Shown: positions 1 through 6,362, counted from the stretch's first letter. The stretch is DNA of 8,814 nucleotides from Micavibrio aeruginosavorus (GCA_003240795.1 QFNK01000061.1:1-8814); one strand, 5' to 3'. Program-made: numbers and translations. The notes: a model not told the origin generated them from the sequence alone.

Positions 1-152
1 CCGTATCGATAAGGGCGCGCAAAGTTTTCACAGCGCAAGCATATGATTTTTAACTATAATTTCGCAATGCAATGAATTGTTTTTCAACAATTTCCTTTAC
101 TTTTTGCATAAATCCGTTTAAACATCTCAGGATCGGCGGAATTATATAAAAA

Positions 153-168
153 CGATAAAAAATTATCG
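153..168. repeat. 6-bp inverted repeat in the AT-rich leader of the methyltransferase operon
   Basis: CGATAA (153-158) and TTATCG (163-168) are perfect inverted copies separated by four A residues. The repeat lies 30 bases before the GTG start of the first gene, inside an AT-rich stretch (about 43-190) that contrasts with the GC-rich coding DNA. TATA-rich sequence at 142-150 could serve as a -10 element, but I could not pair it with a convincing -35. The symmetry would suit a dimeric regulator's operator. It could equally be chance in AT-rich DNA. The 8-base palindrome TATCGATA occurs at 164-171, overlapping the right arm, and again at 4-11. Confidence 0.35.
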
Positions 169-197
169 ATACGCCTGACCCTAAAAATGCAATTCGG

Positions 198-2654
198 GTG
201 AGCATGGGCCAGACTAAAACGTTGAAAAACCAGATAAGGATGATCGACCCACAACCGGGTCCGGTCACCGCGCAGCCCGCCGCGCCGCCGAAATCGCTCG
301 AGGAGAGCATGGCCGAATACAAGGCCCTCCTCAACTCCGTCCCAGAAGCCATCATCCGCAAAGCCTGGTTCACCATGGCGCACCTGATCCTGCAACCGGG
401 GTCGAAAGTCGTCGAGATGGGCTGCTCCGAAGGCGCGATGATTTTCGCCATGGCGGTCATGAATCCCGATTACCACTTTATCGGCGTGGATTACGATCGC
501 CACCTGATCCGTCAGGCGCGCGATTTGTACCAGCTCAAAAACCTCGAGTTTATCTGCGGCGATATCGGGCAAAACGTCATCCCGGAAAATTCGGTCGATG
601 CGATCATCAATTCCTTCATCCTGCATGAAATCTACACGCAGTCCCACTGCAACGAGAAGATGGTCGAATCCATCGTCGAGAACCACTTCCGCATGCTCCG
701 CCCCGACGGACTTTTGTTCATCCGCGACTTCTCGTTGCCGGAACATGCGTATGTCCTTCTTGAAATGCCGGACGAACCGTCCTATCCGGAGCGTGGCATT
801 TTCGGCCTGTCGGAACCGGAACTGCTGATCCAGTATTCTGAGAAAGCGCGTCCGCTCGAAGACCCCGCGCACCGCGGCTTTTATCTTGACGAGCTGCCGC
901 CCCGTTTCCCGCAGACGCGCCTCTTCCGCCTGCCGTACAAATGGGCGTATGAATTCATTCTCCGCAAGGACGACCGCGAATACTGGGAAGAAGAACTGCA
1001 AAAGGAATACGCGTTCCTGACCGAGCGCGACATGCGCCGCATGCTCAAGGCGTGTGATGCGCGCCTGCTCTACACCGCCCCTCACTGGGACCAGCAGATC
1101 GTCAAGGCGCGGTTTGAAAAGAAATTCAAGCTGTTCGACGAGAACGGCAAGATGATGGGGAACCCGCCGACCAGCTTCATTACGCTGGCACAGAAGGTTG
1201 GCGAAAAGAAATCATTGCTTCTGACCGAACGCAAGCCCGCGCGCACGCCGAACCGCACGATCCGCGTCACCGCGATGCGCGACGAAATCGGCGGACGCAT
1301 CCAGGACGTCGTGTCCCGCGATCAGGAAACGATAGAAATCCTCCCCTACCGCATTGTCGAGGGGAACAGGCTTTCCCTCTTCGTGCATGACGGCCTCCCG
1401 CGCGGCCTTGTCAACGCCGTGCCGCGCAACGGCCCGAACATAGACGGCAAACGCTGGTCCGGACACATGACGGAGGCGATCGCCCTGCCGCACGATGTGT
1501 TCGAAACGCTGAAACCCGGCGATACGAAATCAACGTTCAATTTCGCGCGTGAATTCCTCGGCCTGAAAATCGTGCCCGGCAAGGACATGGAGGACGGCCC
1601 CGGTTTCTATCCCGCGCCCGACCATATCGACGAGCATATCCAGACCAAATACCTGCAGGTACAGGAACAGCAAGGGCCTATCTCCCTGCGCCACGCGATG
1701 CCTGAGATCACCGGTTTCTCCAGCGAGGGGAAAATCCGCGAAGTGGACGCGCAGCGTGTCCTGAACGCCATCGGCATCGGATTGATCCCGAACAGCCGCC
1801 TGGAAATCCAGATCCTCGCCCTTTACGAGAAGCTTGGCATTCCTTACGAGGCATGGGCGGACTGCCCGCTCGGCCTGATGACGGAAGAGCCGGAGGAAAC
1901 GACACGCCTTGCCGAAATCGTTGAAAAGCTGGCACAGCGCGACAACCGCTTCCGCGAGATCCGCGGCACCGCCGGGCAGATCAAGACCGCGCACTCCGTC
2001 TTCGTCGATGAAGGCCAGATCAAAGGCGGCATCACCGGCCTTGCCAGCCGCGAGATGGAATTCATCCTGCGCGAAGACCAGTCACAAAACACCGCCGTCA
2101 TCCTGCCCCTCACCAAGAGCCTGAACGGTGAAGTCATGGCCGGCATTATCGAAGATTACTTGCCCGTACCGCAGCGTTATAAGGGCAACGGTTATATCGT
2201 CGACTGCCCGAGCATGCCGCTGCCGAAGGAAATCACGAATTTCGAACTCGCGCGCAAATATATCGCCGACAAATTCGAAGTGCCGCTCGATTGCGTTTCG
2301 CGCATGGGCGAAAGTTATTTCAGCCATGTGGGACTGACGCCGCAGCGTATCTATCCATTCGCCGTCTCCACCGCTGGGGTCAAAGGCTGGATGAAATCGG
2401 GCCGCGGCGGACGCGGACGTTACGCACCGCTCAGCAAGCTGTGGAAGATGATTTACGGCAGCAACAGCACAAGCTTCCTCTGGACGGCGGCTTACGCCAT
2501 CAAAATGACGGCAGGCATGAACAGCGTGCATTCCCCCGCCGCGACCTTCTCCGTCAAGCTGGCGGATGCGAAATCAATTCCCGTCGGCCTGAAAGCCGCG
2601 AATATTTCCAAGAGTCCCTCTTCGCCCGCCAGCACGTATTCACGGGACGCTTAG
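198..2654 (+). CDS. Large class I SAM methyltransferase with two C-terminal degenerate Nudix-like domains
   Basis: An 818-residue protein, first of a three-gene operon. Residues about 40-180 form a class I SAM-dependent methyltransferase domain: motif I is VVEMGCSEGA (71-80), the acidic end of strand 2 lies in FIGVDYD (95-100), and the later core strands are VDAIINSFILHEIY (133-146) and LRPDGLLFIRDFS (167-179). Residues 180-350 are charged and unassigned. Residues about 360-490 and 598-728 both look like Nudix-fold domains: each has an ILPY/ILPL strand, then an AREFL or ARKYI helix, then a G-x-x-[FY] segment and a closing strand (GFYPAPDHIDEHIQ at 469-482; ESYFSHVGLTPQRI at 705-718). The catalytic REUxEE glutamates are missing, so hydrolase activity is unlikely. 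The tail (730-818) is rich in Gly, Arg and Ser. No signal peptide or membrane segment is seen. The start is uncertain: GTG 198 or ATG 204 have weak ribosome sites, and ATG 309 follows AGGAG closely. The methyltransferase call is firm, the Nudix call is inference, and the substrate is unknown. Confidence 0.8.
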   Translation: MSMGQTKTLKNQIRMIDPQPGPVTAQPAAPPKSLEESMAEYKALLNSVPEAIIRKAWFTMAHLILQPGSKVVEMGCSEGAMIFAMAVMNPDYHFIGVDYDRHLIRQARDLYQLKNLEFICGDIGQNVIPENSVDAIINSFILHEIYTQSHCNEKMVESIVENHFRMLRPDGLLFIRDFSLPEHAYVLLEMPDEPSYPERGIFGLSEPELLIQYSEKARPLEDPAHRGFYLDELPPRFPQTRLFRLPYKWAYEFILRKDDREYWEEELQKEYAFLTERDMRRMLKACDARLLYTAPHWDQQIVKARFEKKFKLFDENGKMMGNPPTSFITLAQKVGEKKSLLLTERKPARTPNRTIRVTAMRDEIGGRIQDVVSRDQETIEILPYRIVEGNRLSLFVHDGLPRGLVNAVPRNGPNIDGKRWSGHMTEAIALPHDVFETLKPGDTKSTFNFAREFLGLKIVPGKDMEDGPGFYPAPDHIDEHIQTKYLQVQEQQGPISLRHAMPEITGFSSEGKIREVDAQRVLNAIGIGLIPNSRLEIQILALYEKLGIPYEAWADCPLGLMTEEPEETTRLAEIVEKLAQRDNRFREIRGTAGQIKTAHSVFVDEGQIKGGITGLASREMEFILREDQSQNTAVILPLTKSLNGEVMAGIIEDYLPVPQRYKGNGYIVDCPSMPLPKEITNFELARKYIADKFEVPLDCVSRMGESYFSHVGLTPQRIYPFAVSTAGVKGWMKSGRGGRGRYAPLSKLWKMIYGSNSTSFLWTAAYAIKMTAGMNSVHSPAATFSVKLADAKSIPVGLKAANISKSPSSPASTYSRDA

Positions 2655-2658
2655 GTCC

Positions 2659-3540
2659 ATGCAGCATGTTTTCGACAGGGGGCAGATCGCGCGTCAGCGC
2701 AGCCGTTTCCGTTCTTCCGAAACCGGCGACCGTTACTTCCTGTTCGACTGGACGATGCGGGAAATAACCGACCGCCTTTCCATCGTGCGCCGTGATTTTC
2801 CCGTGTGCCTGACCATCGGCGGACGCGGCAAGGCCGCAGCGTTTGCCGATCACGCTACGCAAACCTATATCACGCTGGATGCATCGGCGTCCGTGCTTCC
2901 CCCGCAAAACGGAATCGTCGCCGAAGAGGATTTCCTTCCTGTTGCCAAGCAATCCATCGACCTTGCCGTCAGCGTGCTTTCCCTGCATACCGTCAACGAC
3001 CTTCCCGGCGCGCTTTTGCAAATCCGCGAGAGTTTAAAACCGGACGGCCTCTTCCTTGCAGGCATGTTCGGGGGCGAAACCCTGCGTGAGCTTCGCGAGT
3101 GTCTGTACGAGGCGGAAATCGAACTGCGCGGCCGCGTGTCCCCGCGTGTCGCGCCCTTTGCCGACAAGCCGCAGATGGGAACATTGATGCAGCGTGCGGG
3201 CTTTGCGCTTCCTGTCGTCGATTCCGAAATCCTGACCGTCACTTACGACAATATCTTCGCTCTGATGCACGACCTGCGCACGATGGGTGAGGCCAATGCC
3301 GTCAGGGAGCGTACGAAATATTTCACGCCGCGCTCCGTCTTTCTGCGCGCGGGCGAACTCTATGCCGCGCGTCATGCCGACCCCGACGGCCGCATCCGCG
3401 CGTCGTTTGAAATCATCTTCCTGCTCGGCTGGGCGCCGCATGAGACCCAGCAAAAGCCCCTACGCCCCGGCTCTGCGCAAACAAGGCTTGCGGATTTCCT
3501 CGGAACAGAGGAAATTGGAACCGGGGAGAAACCGCATTGA
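2659..3540 (+). CDS. NDUFAF5-type SAM-dependent methyltransferase family protein
   Basis: A 293-residue protein of the class I methyltransferase superfamily, closest in pattern to the alphaproteobacterial relatives of mitochondrial NDUFAF5. That human protein assists assembly of respiratory complex I by modifying an arginine of NDUFS7. Family hallmarks are the N-terminal VFDRGQIARQRSRF (4-17), SLHTVNDLPGALLQIRESLK (108-127), PDGLFLAGMFGGETLRELR (128-146), SPRVAPFADK (161-170), QRAGFALPVVDSE (178-190) and the DLRTMGEANAV stretch (205-215). Motif I is unusual: it reads LTIGGRGKAA (51-60) instead of the usual D-x-G-x-G-x-G, and the common HWVND is HTVND, so SAM binding may be altered. The start at 2659 fits the family N-terminus, and an AGG lies 4 bases before it. 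The gene begins 4 nt after the upstream stop and overlaps gloB by 4 nt, so the three are very probably co-transcribed. Family membership is well supported; the complex I role is inferred from the eukaryotic relative. Confidence 0.87.
   Translation: MQHVFDRGQIARQRSRFRSSETGDRYFLFDWTMREITDRLSIVRRDFPVCLTIGGRGKAAAFADHATQTYITLDASASVLPPQNGIVAEEDFLPVAKQSIDLAVSVLSLHTVNDLPGALLQIRESLKPDGLFLAGMFGGETLRELRECLYEAEIELRGRVSPRVAPFADKPQMGTLMQRAGFALPVVDSEILTVTYDNIFALMHDLRTMGEANAVRERTKYFTPRSVFLRAGELYAARHADPDGRIRASFEIIFLLGWAPHETQQKPLRPGSAQTRLADFLGTEEIGTGEKPH
3523..3529 (+). promoter_or_regulatory. Ribosome binding site deciding the TTG start of gloB
   Basis: GGGGAGA lies 7 bases before the TTG at 3537, inside the end of the upstream gene. 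There is no ATG nearby that keeps the conserved N-terminal strand, so this site supports a TTG start that overlaps the upstream TGA stop (TTGA). The arrangement suggests translational coupling. Confidence 0.7.
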
Positions 3541-4262
3541 CACAAGCACAAGTTCACATCATTCCGGTCCTGCAGGACAATTATTGCTACATCGTCGAAG
3601 GCGATGACAAACGCTGCATCGTCATCGACCCCGGGCAGGTGAAACCCGTGGCCGCGCATATCGACCATCACGGCCTGACCCCTGTCCTTATCCTGAACAC
3701 GCACCACCACGCCGATCATGTCGCGGGCAATGCGGAGTTGAAGGCCATCTATAAAATTCCCGTACTCGGCCCCGCATCCGAAGAACGAATGATCCCGCAC
3801 CTGACGGGCACGATCAATCCCGGCGACATCGTGAGCGAGGCCGGACTCAATTTCCACGTCATCGAGACGCCCGGCCACACGATGGGGCATGTCGTTTTTT
3901 ACGATGCGGAAAACCGCCTTCTCTTTGCGGGCGACACGCTTTTTTCCATGGGGTGCGGCCGCCTTCTCGAAGGATCACCCGAGGATATGTTTCAAAGCCT
4001 GTCCGTACTGAAAACCCTGCCACCGGAAACGCTTCTCTATTGCGGCCATGAATATACGGAAGGCAACGGCGCGTTCGCCGCATCGCTCGGACCTGAATCC
4101 GCCGCGCTCAAATCACGGCGGGACGAGGTGCGGAAACTGCGCCTCAACAACCGCCCCACCCTGCCCGTCACGCTCGCCACCGAACTGGAAACAAATCCAT
4201 TCCTGCAAGCGGGCGATATCGCAACGTTTGCCGATCTCCGCCGCCGCAAGGATCATTTCTAG
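3537..4262 (+). CDS. gloB: Hydroxyacylglutathione hydrolase (glyoxalase II)
   Basis: A 241-residue metallo-beta-lactamase-fold thioesterase. It hydrolyses S-D-lactoylglutathione to D-lactate and glutathione, the second step of methylglyoxal detoxification, in the cytoplasm. The metal-binding motif THHHADH (55-61) supplies His56, His58, Asp60 and His61. Further ligands are His114 in TPGHT, the bridging Asp133 in AGDT, and His171 in CGHEYT. The C-terminal part has the glyoxalase II signature RPTLPVTLATELETNPFL (206-223), linked to the glutathione-binding domain, and ends with a family-typical FADLRRRKDHF. Length and all ligands are as expected, so it should be active on two bound metal ions. 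The start codon is TTG at 3537, supported by a ribosome site and by the conserved N-terminus (VHIIPVLQDNYCYIV). It is the last gene of the methyltransferase operon and is followed closely by a terminator. Identification is firm. Confidence 0.96.
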   Translation: MTQAQVHIIPVLQDNYCYIVEGDDKRCIVIDPGQVKPVAAHIDHHGLTPVLILNTHHHADHVAGNAELKAIYKIPVLGPASEERMIPHLTGTINPGDIVSEAGLNFHVIETPGHTMGHVVFYDAENRLLFAGDTLFSMGCGRLLEGSPEDMFQSLSVLKTLPPETLLYCGHEYTEGNGAFAASLGPESAALKSRRDEVRKLRLNNRPTLPVTLATELETNPFLQAGDIATFADLRRRKDHF

Positions 4263-4271
4263 CAGGCACTA

Positions 4272-4297
4272 AAAAAGCGGCTGGAAAGCCGCTTTTT
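4272..4297. terminator. Bidirectional intrinsic terminator between gloB and the convergent 139-residue gene
   Basis: AAAAAGCGGC (4272-4281) pairs perfectly with GCCGCTTTTT (4288-4297) around the loop TGGAAA. The GC-rich core is flanked by A on the left and T on the right, so it can stop transcription on both strands. It sits 9 bases after the gloB stop and 22 bases beyond the end of the minus-strand gene ending at 4320. Confidence 0.93.
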
Positions 4298-4319
4298 CAA
4301 AACATGTTCTCAACACGCG

Positions 4320-4739
4320 TTACTGAGGCTGCGCATCGCCGCCCGTGTTGCCGTTGCTGTTGCCGCGGTTATCGTTGTTATTGTTGTTGCGTGGGCCGTT
4401 CGGTCGGCGGCCGCGGCCACCCTGCTGTGGACGTCCGCCGCCGCTTTGGCGCGGCTGAGGCGCGTCCATCGCGAAATCATCTTCGGAGAAATCACCTTCT
4501 TCCCCTGGACCCTTGCGGGACGAGCGGTGCGGCGGGATTGGAAGCGGACGCGAACCCAGACGGTCGCGCTCGCTGATCGCGATTTCGATTTCGACGCGCG
4601 CCAGAACTTTACGTACCTCGTGCATGCATTCCATCAGGGATTCGCGCGTTTCGGTGCTCTTTCCGTCTTTCGCCCAGGCTTCAAAGCTCTTGATGCAGGC
4701 ATCCGTCGTTTCGCGCAGTCTTTGTTCGATTTCATCCAT
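4320..4739 (-). CDS. Hypothetical protein: helical N-terminal domain with disordered Gly/Arg/Asn-rich tail
   Basis: A 139-residue protein I cannot assign to a named family. Residues 1-62 are predicted helical and strongly charged (MDEIEQRLRE at the start; EVRKVLARVEIEIAISERDR at 41-60), which would suit a helical hairpin or coiled coil. A basic, proline-containing linker (63-78, including PIPPH) and a short acidic patch (80-92) follow. The last 40 or so residues are low complexity: an RG/GG/Q-rich block (99-113), a run of five Asn (118-122), then mixed Asn and Gly. Such tails occur on RNA-binding and ribonucleoprotein-associated proteins, but nothing here proves that role. No signal peptide or membrane helix is visible. 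The ATG at 4739 has an AAAGG ribosome site 9-10 bases upstream. The gene lies 90 bases downstream of the DUF1192 gene on the same strand, so the two may share a transcript. The terminator at 4272-4297 closes it. Confidence 0.8.
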   Translation of the reverse strand: MDEIEQRLRETTDACIKSFEAWAKDGKSTETRESLMECMHEVRKVLARVEIEIAISERDRLGSRPLPIPPHRSSRKGPGEEGDFSEDDFAMDAPQPRQSGGGRPQQGGRGRRPNGPRNNNNNDNRGNSNGNTGGDAQPQ

Positions 4740-4829
4740 GACGTTGGCCTTTCATATTCCTGTTACGCTCAAGCCCGACACCTTATCTTCGCAGGCGCAG
4801 GATGGCAAGGTTGTTCGATTAAAATGGGA

Positions 4830-5012
4830 TCAGCTTTTGAAAAAGGAAGACGCCGCGGCGGCGTAAGCCTTCTTTTTATCGATCTCCGCTTCCGCGCGGG
4901 TGATTTCCAGCTTCAGGGTGCTGACATAATGCGCCAGCTCGTCCACCGACATCGGTTCGAGGTTCTTGAGCTTCGGGGCTTTGGGTTTTGGGTCGAGATC
5001 ATCTTCAAACAT
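4830..5012 (-). CDS. DUF1192 family small protein
   Basis: A 60-residue protein matching the layout of DUF1192, a family of small alphaproteobacterial proteins of unknown function. It starts MFEDDLDPKPK, has the core SVDELAHYVSTLKLEITRAE (22-41), and ends in a Lys/Ala-rich helix finishing ASSFFKS. The second half (about 22-55) is a single long, probably coiled-coil helix with heptad-like Leu, Ile and Ala spacing. No enzyme motif, signal peptide or membrane segment is present. The start at 5012 has only a weak AGG about 9 bases upstream and lies in the divergent region shared with trcR. The 139-residue gene follows 90 bases downstream on the same strand. Family membership is confident; function is unknown. 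Confidence 0.87.
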   Translation of the reverse strand: MFEDDLDPKPKAPKLKNLEPMSVDELAHYVSTLKLEITRAEAEIDKKKAYAAAASSFFKS

Positions 5013-5044
5013 GGAAAAAACCTAGCAAAAACCGCGCAATGCGC

Positions 5045-5066
5045 CAAGGAAAAACAAAATTCCTTG
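5045..5066. repeat. 7-bp inverted repeat overlapping the trcR promoter -35 element
   Basis: CAAGGAA (5045-5051) and TTCCTTG (5060-5066) are perfect inverted copies with an 8-base A-rich spacer (22 bp overall). The right arm overlaps the TTGCAA -35 hexamer of the proposed trcR promoter. Its position and symmetry suit an operator for a dimeric repressor, possibly acting on both divergent genes. A stem of 7 bp could also arise by chance. Confidence 0.4.
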
Positions 5067-5091
5067 CAATCGTCCCCATCCCCGCTATAGT
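5064..5091 (+). promoter_or_regulatory. Sigma70-type promoter for trcR
   Basis: TTGCAA (5064-5069) and TATAGT (5086-5091) are separated by 16 bases. These match the -35/-10 consensus at 4 of 6 and 5 of 6 positions. Transcription would begin near 5098 and give an untranslated leader of about 90 nt before the ATG at 5187. Confidence 0.6.
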
Positions 5092-5104
5092 GGGCGCATT
5101 CCCC

Positions 5105-5119
5105 GACATTGATAATGTC
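5105..5119 (+). repeat. Short hairpin near the 5' end of the trcR leader
   Basis: GACATT (5105-5110) and AATGTC (5114-5119) are perfect inverted copies around GAT. The element lies just after the predicted transcription start, so it could form a small 5' hairpin in the mRNA, or be an operator in DNA. A second weaker pair, GACAC (5148-5152) with GTGTC (5162-5166), follows in the same leader. No known riboswitch was recognised. Confidence 0.35.
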
Positions 5120-5186
5120 AAACAAGTTGAAACGGATGGGGCGTTTCGACACCGAAAACCCGTGTCCGCATGACAGGAGATAAAGC

Positions 5187-5885
5187 ATGAGCAAACCGCA
5201 GGATGCACCGAAACTACTGATGCCGAAAGCGACGGCCGTCTGGCTGATCGACAACACGGCGCTTGAATTCGACCAGATCGCCGATTTTACCGGCCTGCAT
5301 GTTATCGAAGTCCAGGCTCTGGCCGATGAAGAGGTCGGACGCGGCATCGTCGGACGCGACCCCGTAAAGAACAACGAAGTCGCCGCGGATGAGCTGGAAA
5401 AAGCCAAAGCCGATACCTCCTACCGCATGAAAGTCCTGCGTTCGCGCACAGACCTTCCGTCCGTCAAGGTGCGTGCGAAAGGCCCGAAATACACGCCTGT
5501 TTCCAAACGCTCAGACAAGCCGGACGCGATTGCATGGATCCTGAAAAACCATCCTGAAATCTCCGACGCGCAGATCACGAAACTGGTCGGCACGACGAAG
5601 CCGACGATCCAGTCCGTGCGCGACCGCACACACCCGCAAAGCTCCACGCTGAAGCCGCGCCACCCTGCGGAGCTCGGCCTTTGCACGTATCAGGAAATCG
5701 AAAAGGCTTCCGAAAAAGGCCTGCGCGCACAAGGCAAAGACCCTGCACAGGTCAAGGCAGAACGCGAAGCCCAGCAGAACGCCAAACATGAAGAGGCCGC
5801 AGCATCCGAGAATTCCAAAGAAGGGATTTTCAGCGGTTTCGATTTCTCCGCCTTCATGTCCAACATGGGCGGCAAGAAGGAGTAG
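5187..5885 (+). CDS. trcR: Cell cycle transcriptional regulator TrcR (DUF1013 family)
   Basis: A 232-residue cytoplasmic protein of the DUF1013/TrcR family, found across alphaproteobacteria and annotated as a cell-cycle transcriptional regulator. Residues 12-50 (starting MPKATAVWLIDNTALEFDQI) resemble a first helix-turn-helix. Residues 112-149 hold a second one, PDAIAWILKNHPEISDAQI followed by TKLVGTTKPTIQSVRDRTH, where the TTKPTIQSVRDR part looks like the recognition helix. A basic loop (84-110) joins them. LGLCTYQEIEKA (163-174) is a further family motif. The remainder (175-211) is a charged helix rich in Glu, Lys and Ala, ending in a Phe-rich tail (GIFSGFDFSAF). The length is typical. The ATG is preceded by AGGAGA 6 bases upstream, a strong ribosome site. 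It is transcribed alone, from the promoter at 5064-5091 to the hairpin at 5912-5939. Family assignment is confident; DNA targets cannot be read from the sequence. Confidence 0.9.
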   Translation: MSKPQDAPKLLMPKATAVWLIDNTALEFDQIADFTGLHVIEVQALADEEVGRGIVGRDPVKNNEVAADELEKAKADTSYRMKVLRSRTDLPSVKVRAKGPKYTPVSKRSDKPDAIAWILKNHPEISDAQITKLVGTTKPTIQSVRDRTHPQSSTLKPRHPAELGLCTYQEIEKASEKGLRAQGKDPAQVKAEREAQQNAKHEEAAASENSKEGIFSGFDFSAFMSNMGGKKE

Positions 5886-5911
5886 GCTTCAGCCCGCTCC
5901 GCCCCGAATGC

Positions 5912-5941
5912 AAAACAGCTCCCCTGCGGGAGCTGTTTTTT
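5912..5941. terminator. Bidirectional intrinsic terminator between trcR and the convergent DUF465 gene
   Basis: AAAACAGCTCCC (5912-5923) pairs perfectly with GGGAGCTGTTTT (5928-5939) around a CTGC loop, and two more T residues follow on the plus strand. The 12-bp stem starts 26 bases after the trcR stop and lies 22 bases beyond the end of the minus-strand gene at 5964. The A tract on the left lets it also work for minus-strand transcripts. Confidence 0.94.
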
Positions 5942-5963
5942 ATAACTTACAAAAGGGCCGGGC

Positions 5964-6125
5964 TTATCCCGAGATCCCTTCGATCATTTCCTTCAGATGG
6001 AGTTTTTGCTGTTTTAACATTCTGATGTACAAATCACTCGTGCCCGGGCTGCGTTGTTCCAGCTCGATCTTGTGAGCTATAGCGGCGTGTCTAGCCTCTA
6101 ATGCTTCTTTGTGCGCAGATGCCAT
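5964..6125 (-). CDS. DUF465 (YdcH-like) small protein
   Basis: A 53-residue protein read on the minus strand, beginning MASAHKEALEARHAAIAHKI and ending LKEMIEGISG. It fits DUF465, the family of YdcH: an N-terminal helix with a [KR]H motif (here ARH at 11-13), a central E-x-x-R-P/S-x-x-[DS] turn (QRSPGTSD, 24-31), and a second helix with the hallmark LKQQKLHLKEMI (37-48; family form LKKxKLxLKDxI). The expected shape is a short antiparallel helical hairpin. The function of the family is unknown. The start is well set by GGAGA about 7 bases upstream, and a promoter lies at 6164-6192. It appears to be a single-gene unit, convergent with trcR. No signal peptide or membrane helix is present. Confidence in the gene is high because family motif, ribosome site and promoter agree. 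Confidence 0.9.
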   Translation of the reverse strand: MASAHKEALEARHAAIAHKIELEQRSPGTSDLYIRMLKQQKLHLKEMIEGISG

Positions 6126-6163
6126 TCGCAATCTCCTTTCATCTTGTGGTTGGGTGATGGTTG

Positions 6164-6192
6164 ATTAGACCACATGGCAGGTTCTTTCGCAA
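6164..6192 (-). promoter_or_regulatory. Sigma70-type promoter for the DUF465 gene
   Basis: Read on the minus strand, TTGCGA (6187-6192) and TCTAAT (6164-6169) are separated by exactly 17 bases. They match the -35/-10 consensus at 4 and 5 of 6 positions. Transcription would begin about 30 bases before the ATG at 6125. A 10-bp palindrome, CTTTGCAAAG (6198-6207), lies just upstream of the -35. The remaining DNA to 6362 is AT-rich, holds no gene I can support, and shows no clear terminator for the aldehyde dehydrogenase. Confidence 0.55.
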
Positions 6193-6362
6193 AACAACTT
6201 TGCAAAGAAATTTTATTTCAGAAAATGCTTGTAAACCCACGCCTATTTTCTTCAATCTTATCAAACCGATCGGACAACCCGACAGGTGCGCCCTTGCCAC
6301 TTGGCACATTCTAAAAAATTACCATAAGCGGTTTAATATTTACTTAATACGGCGCGGCGTCA

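Noticed and set aside
187..201. Four-codon mini-ORF (ATG to TGA) overlapping the GTG start of the first gene as GTGA
   Set aside because: It has no ribosome binding site, and such short frames arise often by chance; it could not be supported as a leader peptide.
84..1085. A 333-codon open frame on the minus strand opposite the first gene
   Set aside because: It lies antisense to the well-supported methyltransferase domain, has the Arg/Asp/Phe-rich composition typical of a reversed GC-rich coding frame, and shows no recognisable motif.
4740..4829. Separate promoter for the 139-residue gene
   Set aside because: The best minus-strand pair, TTGCCA with GATAAG, has only 15-base spacing, too short to claim; shared transcription with the DUF1192 gene is simpler.
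6193..6362. Possible small RNA or terminator in the AT-rich gap after the aldehyde dehydrogenase
   Set aside because: Only short palindromes were found (GCCACTTGGC at 6296-6305, CCGATCGG at 6266-6273), with no T run placed to end minus-strand transcription and no promoter for a separate RNA.
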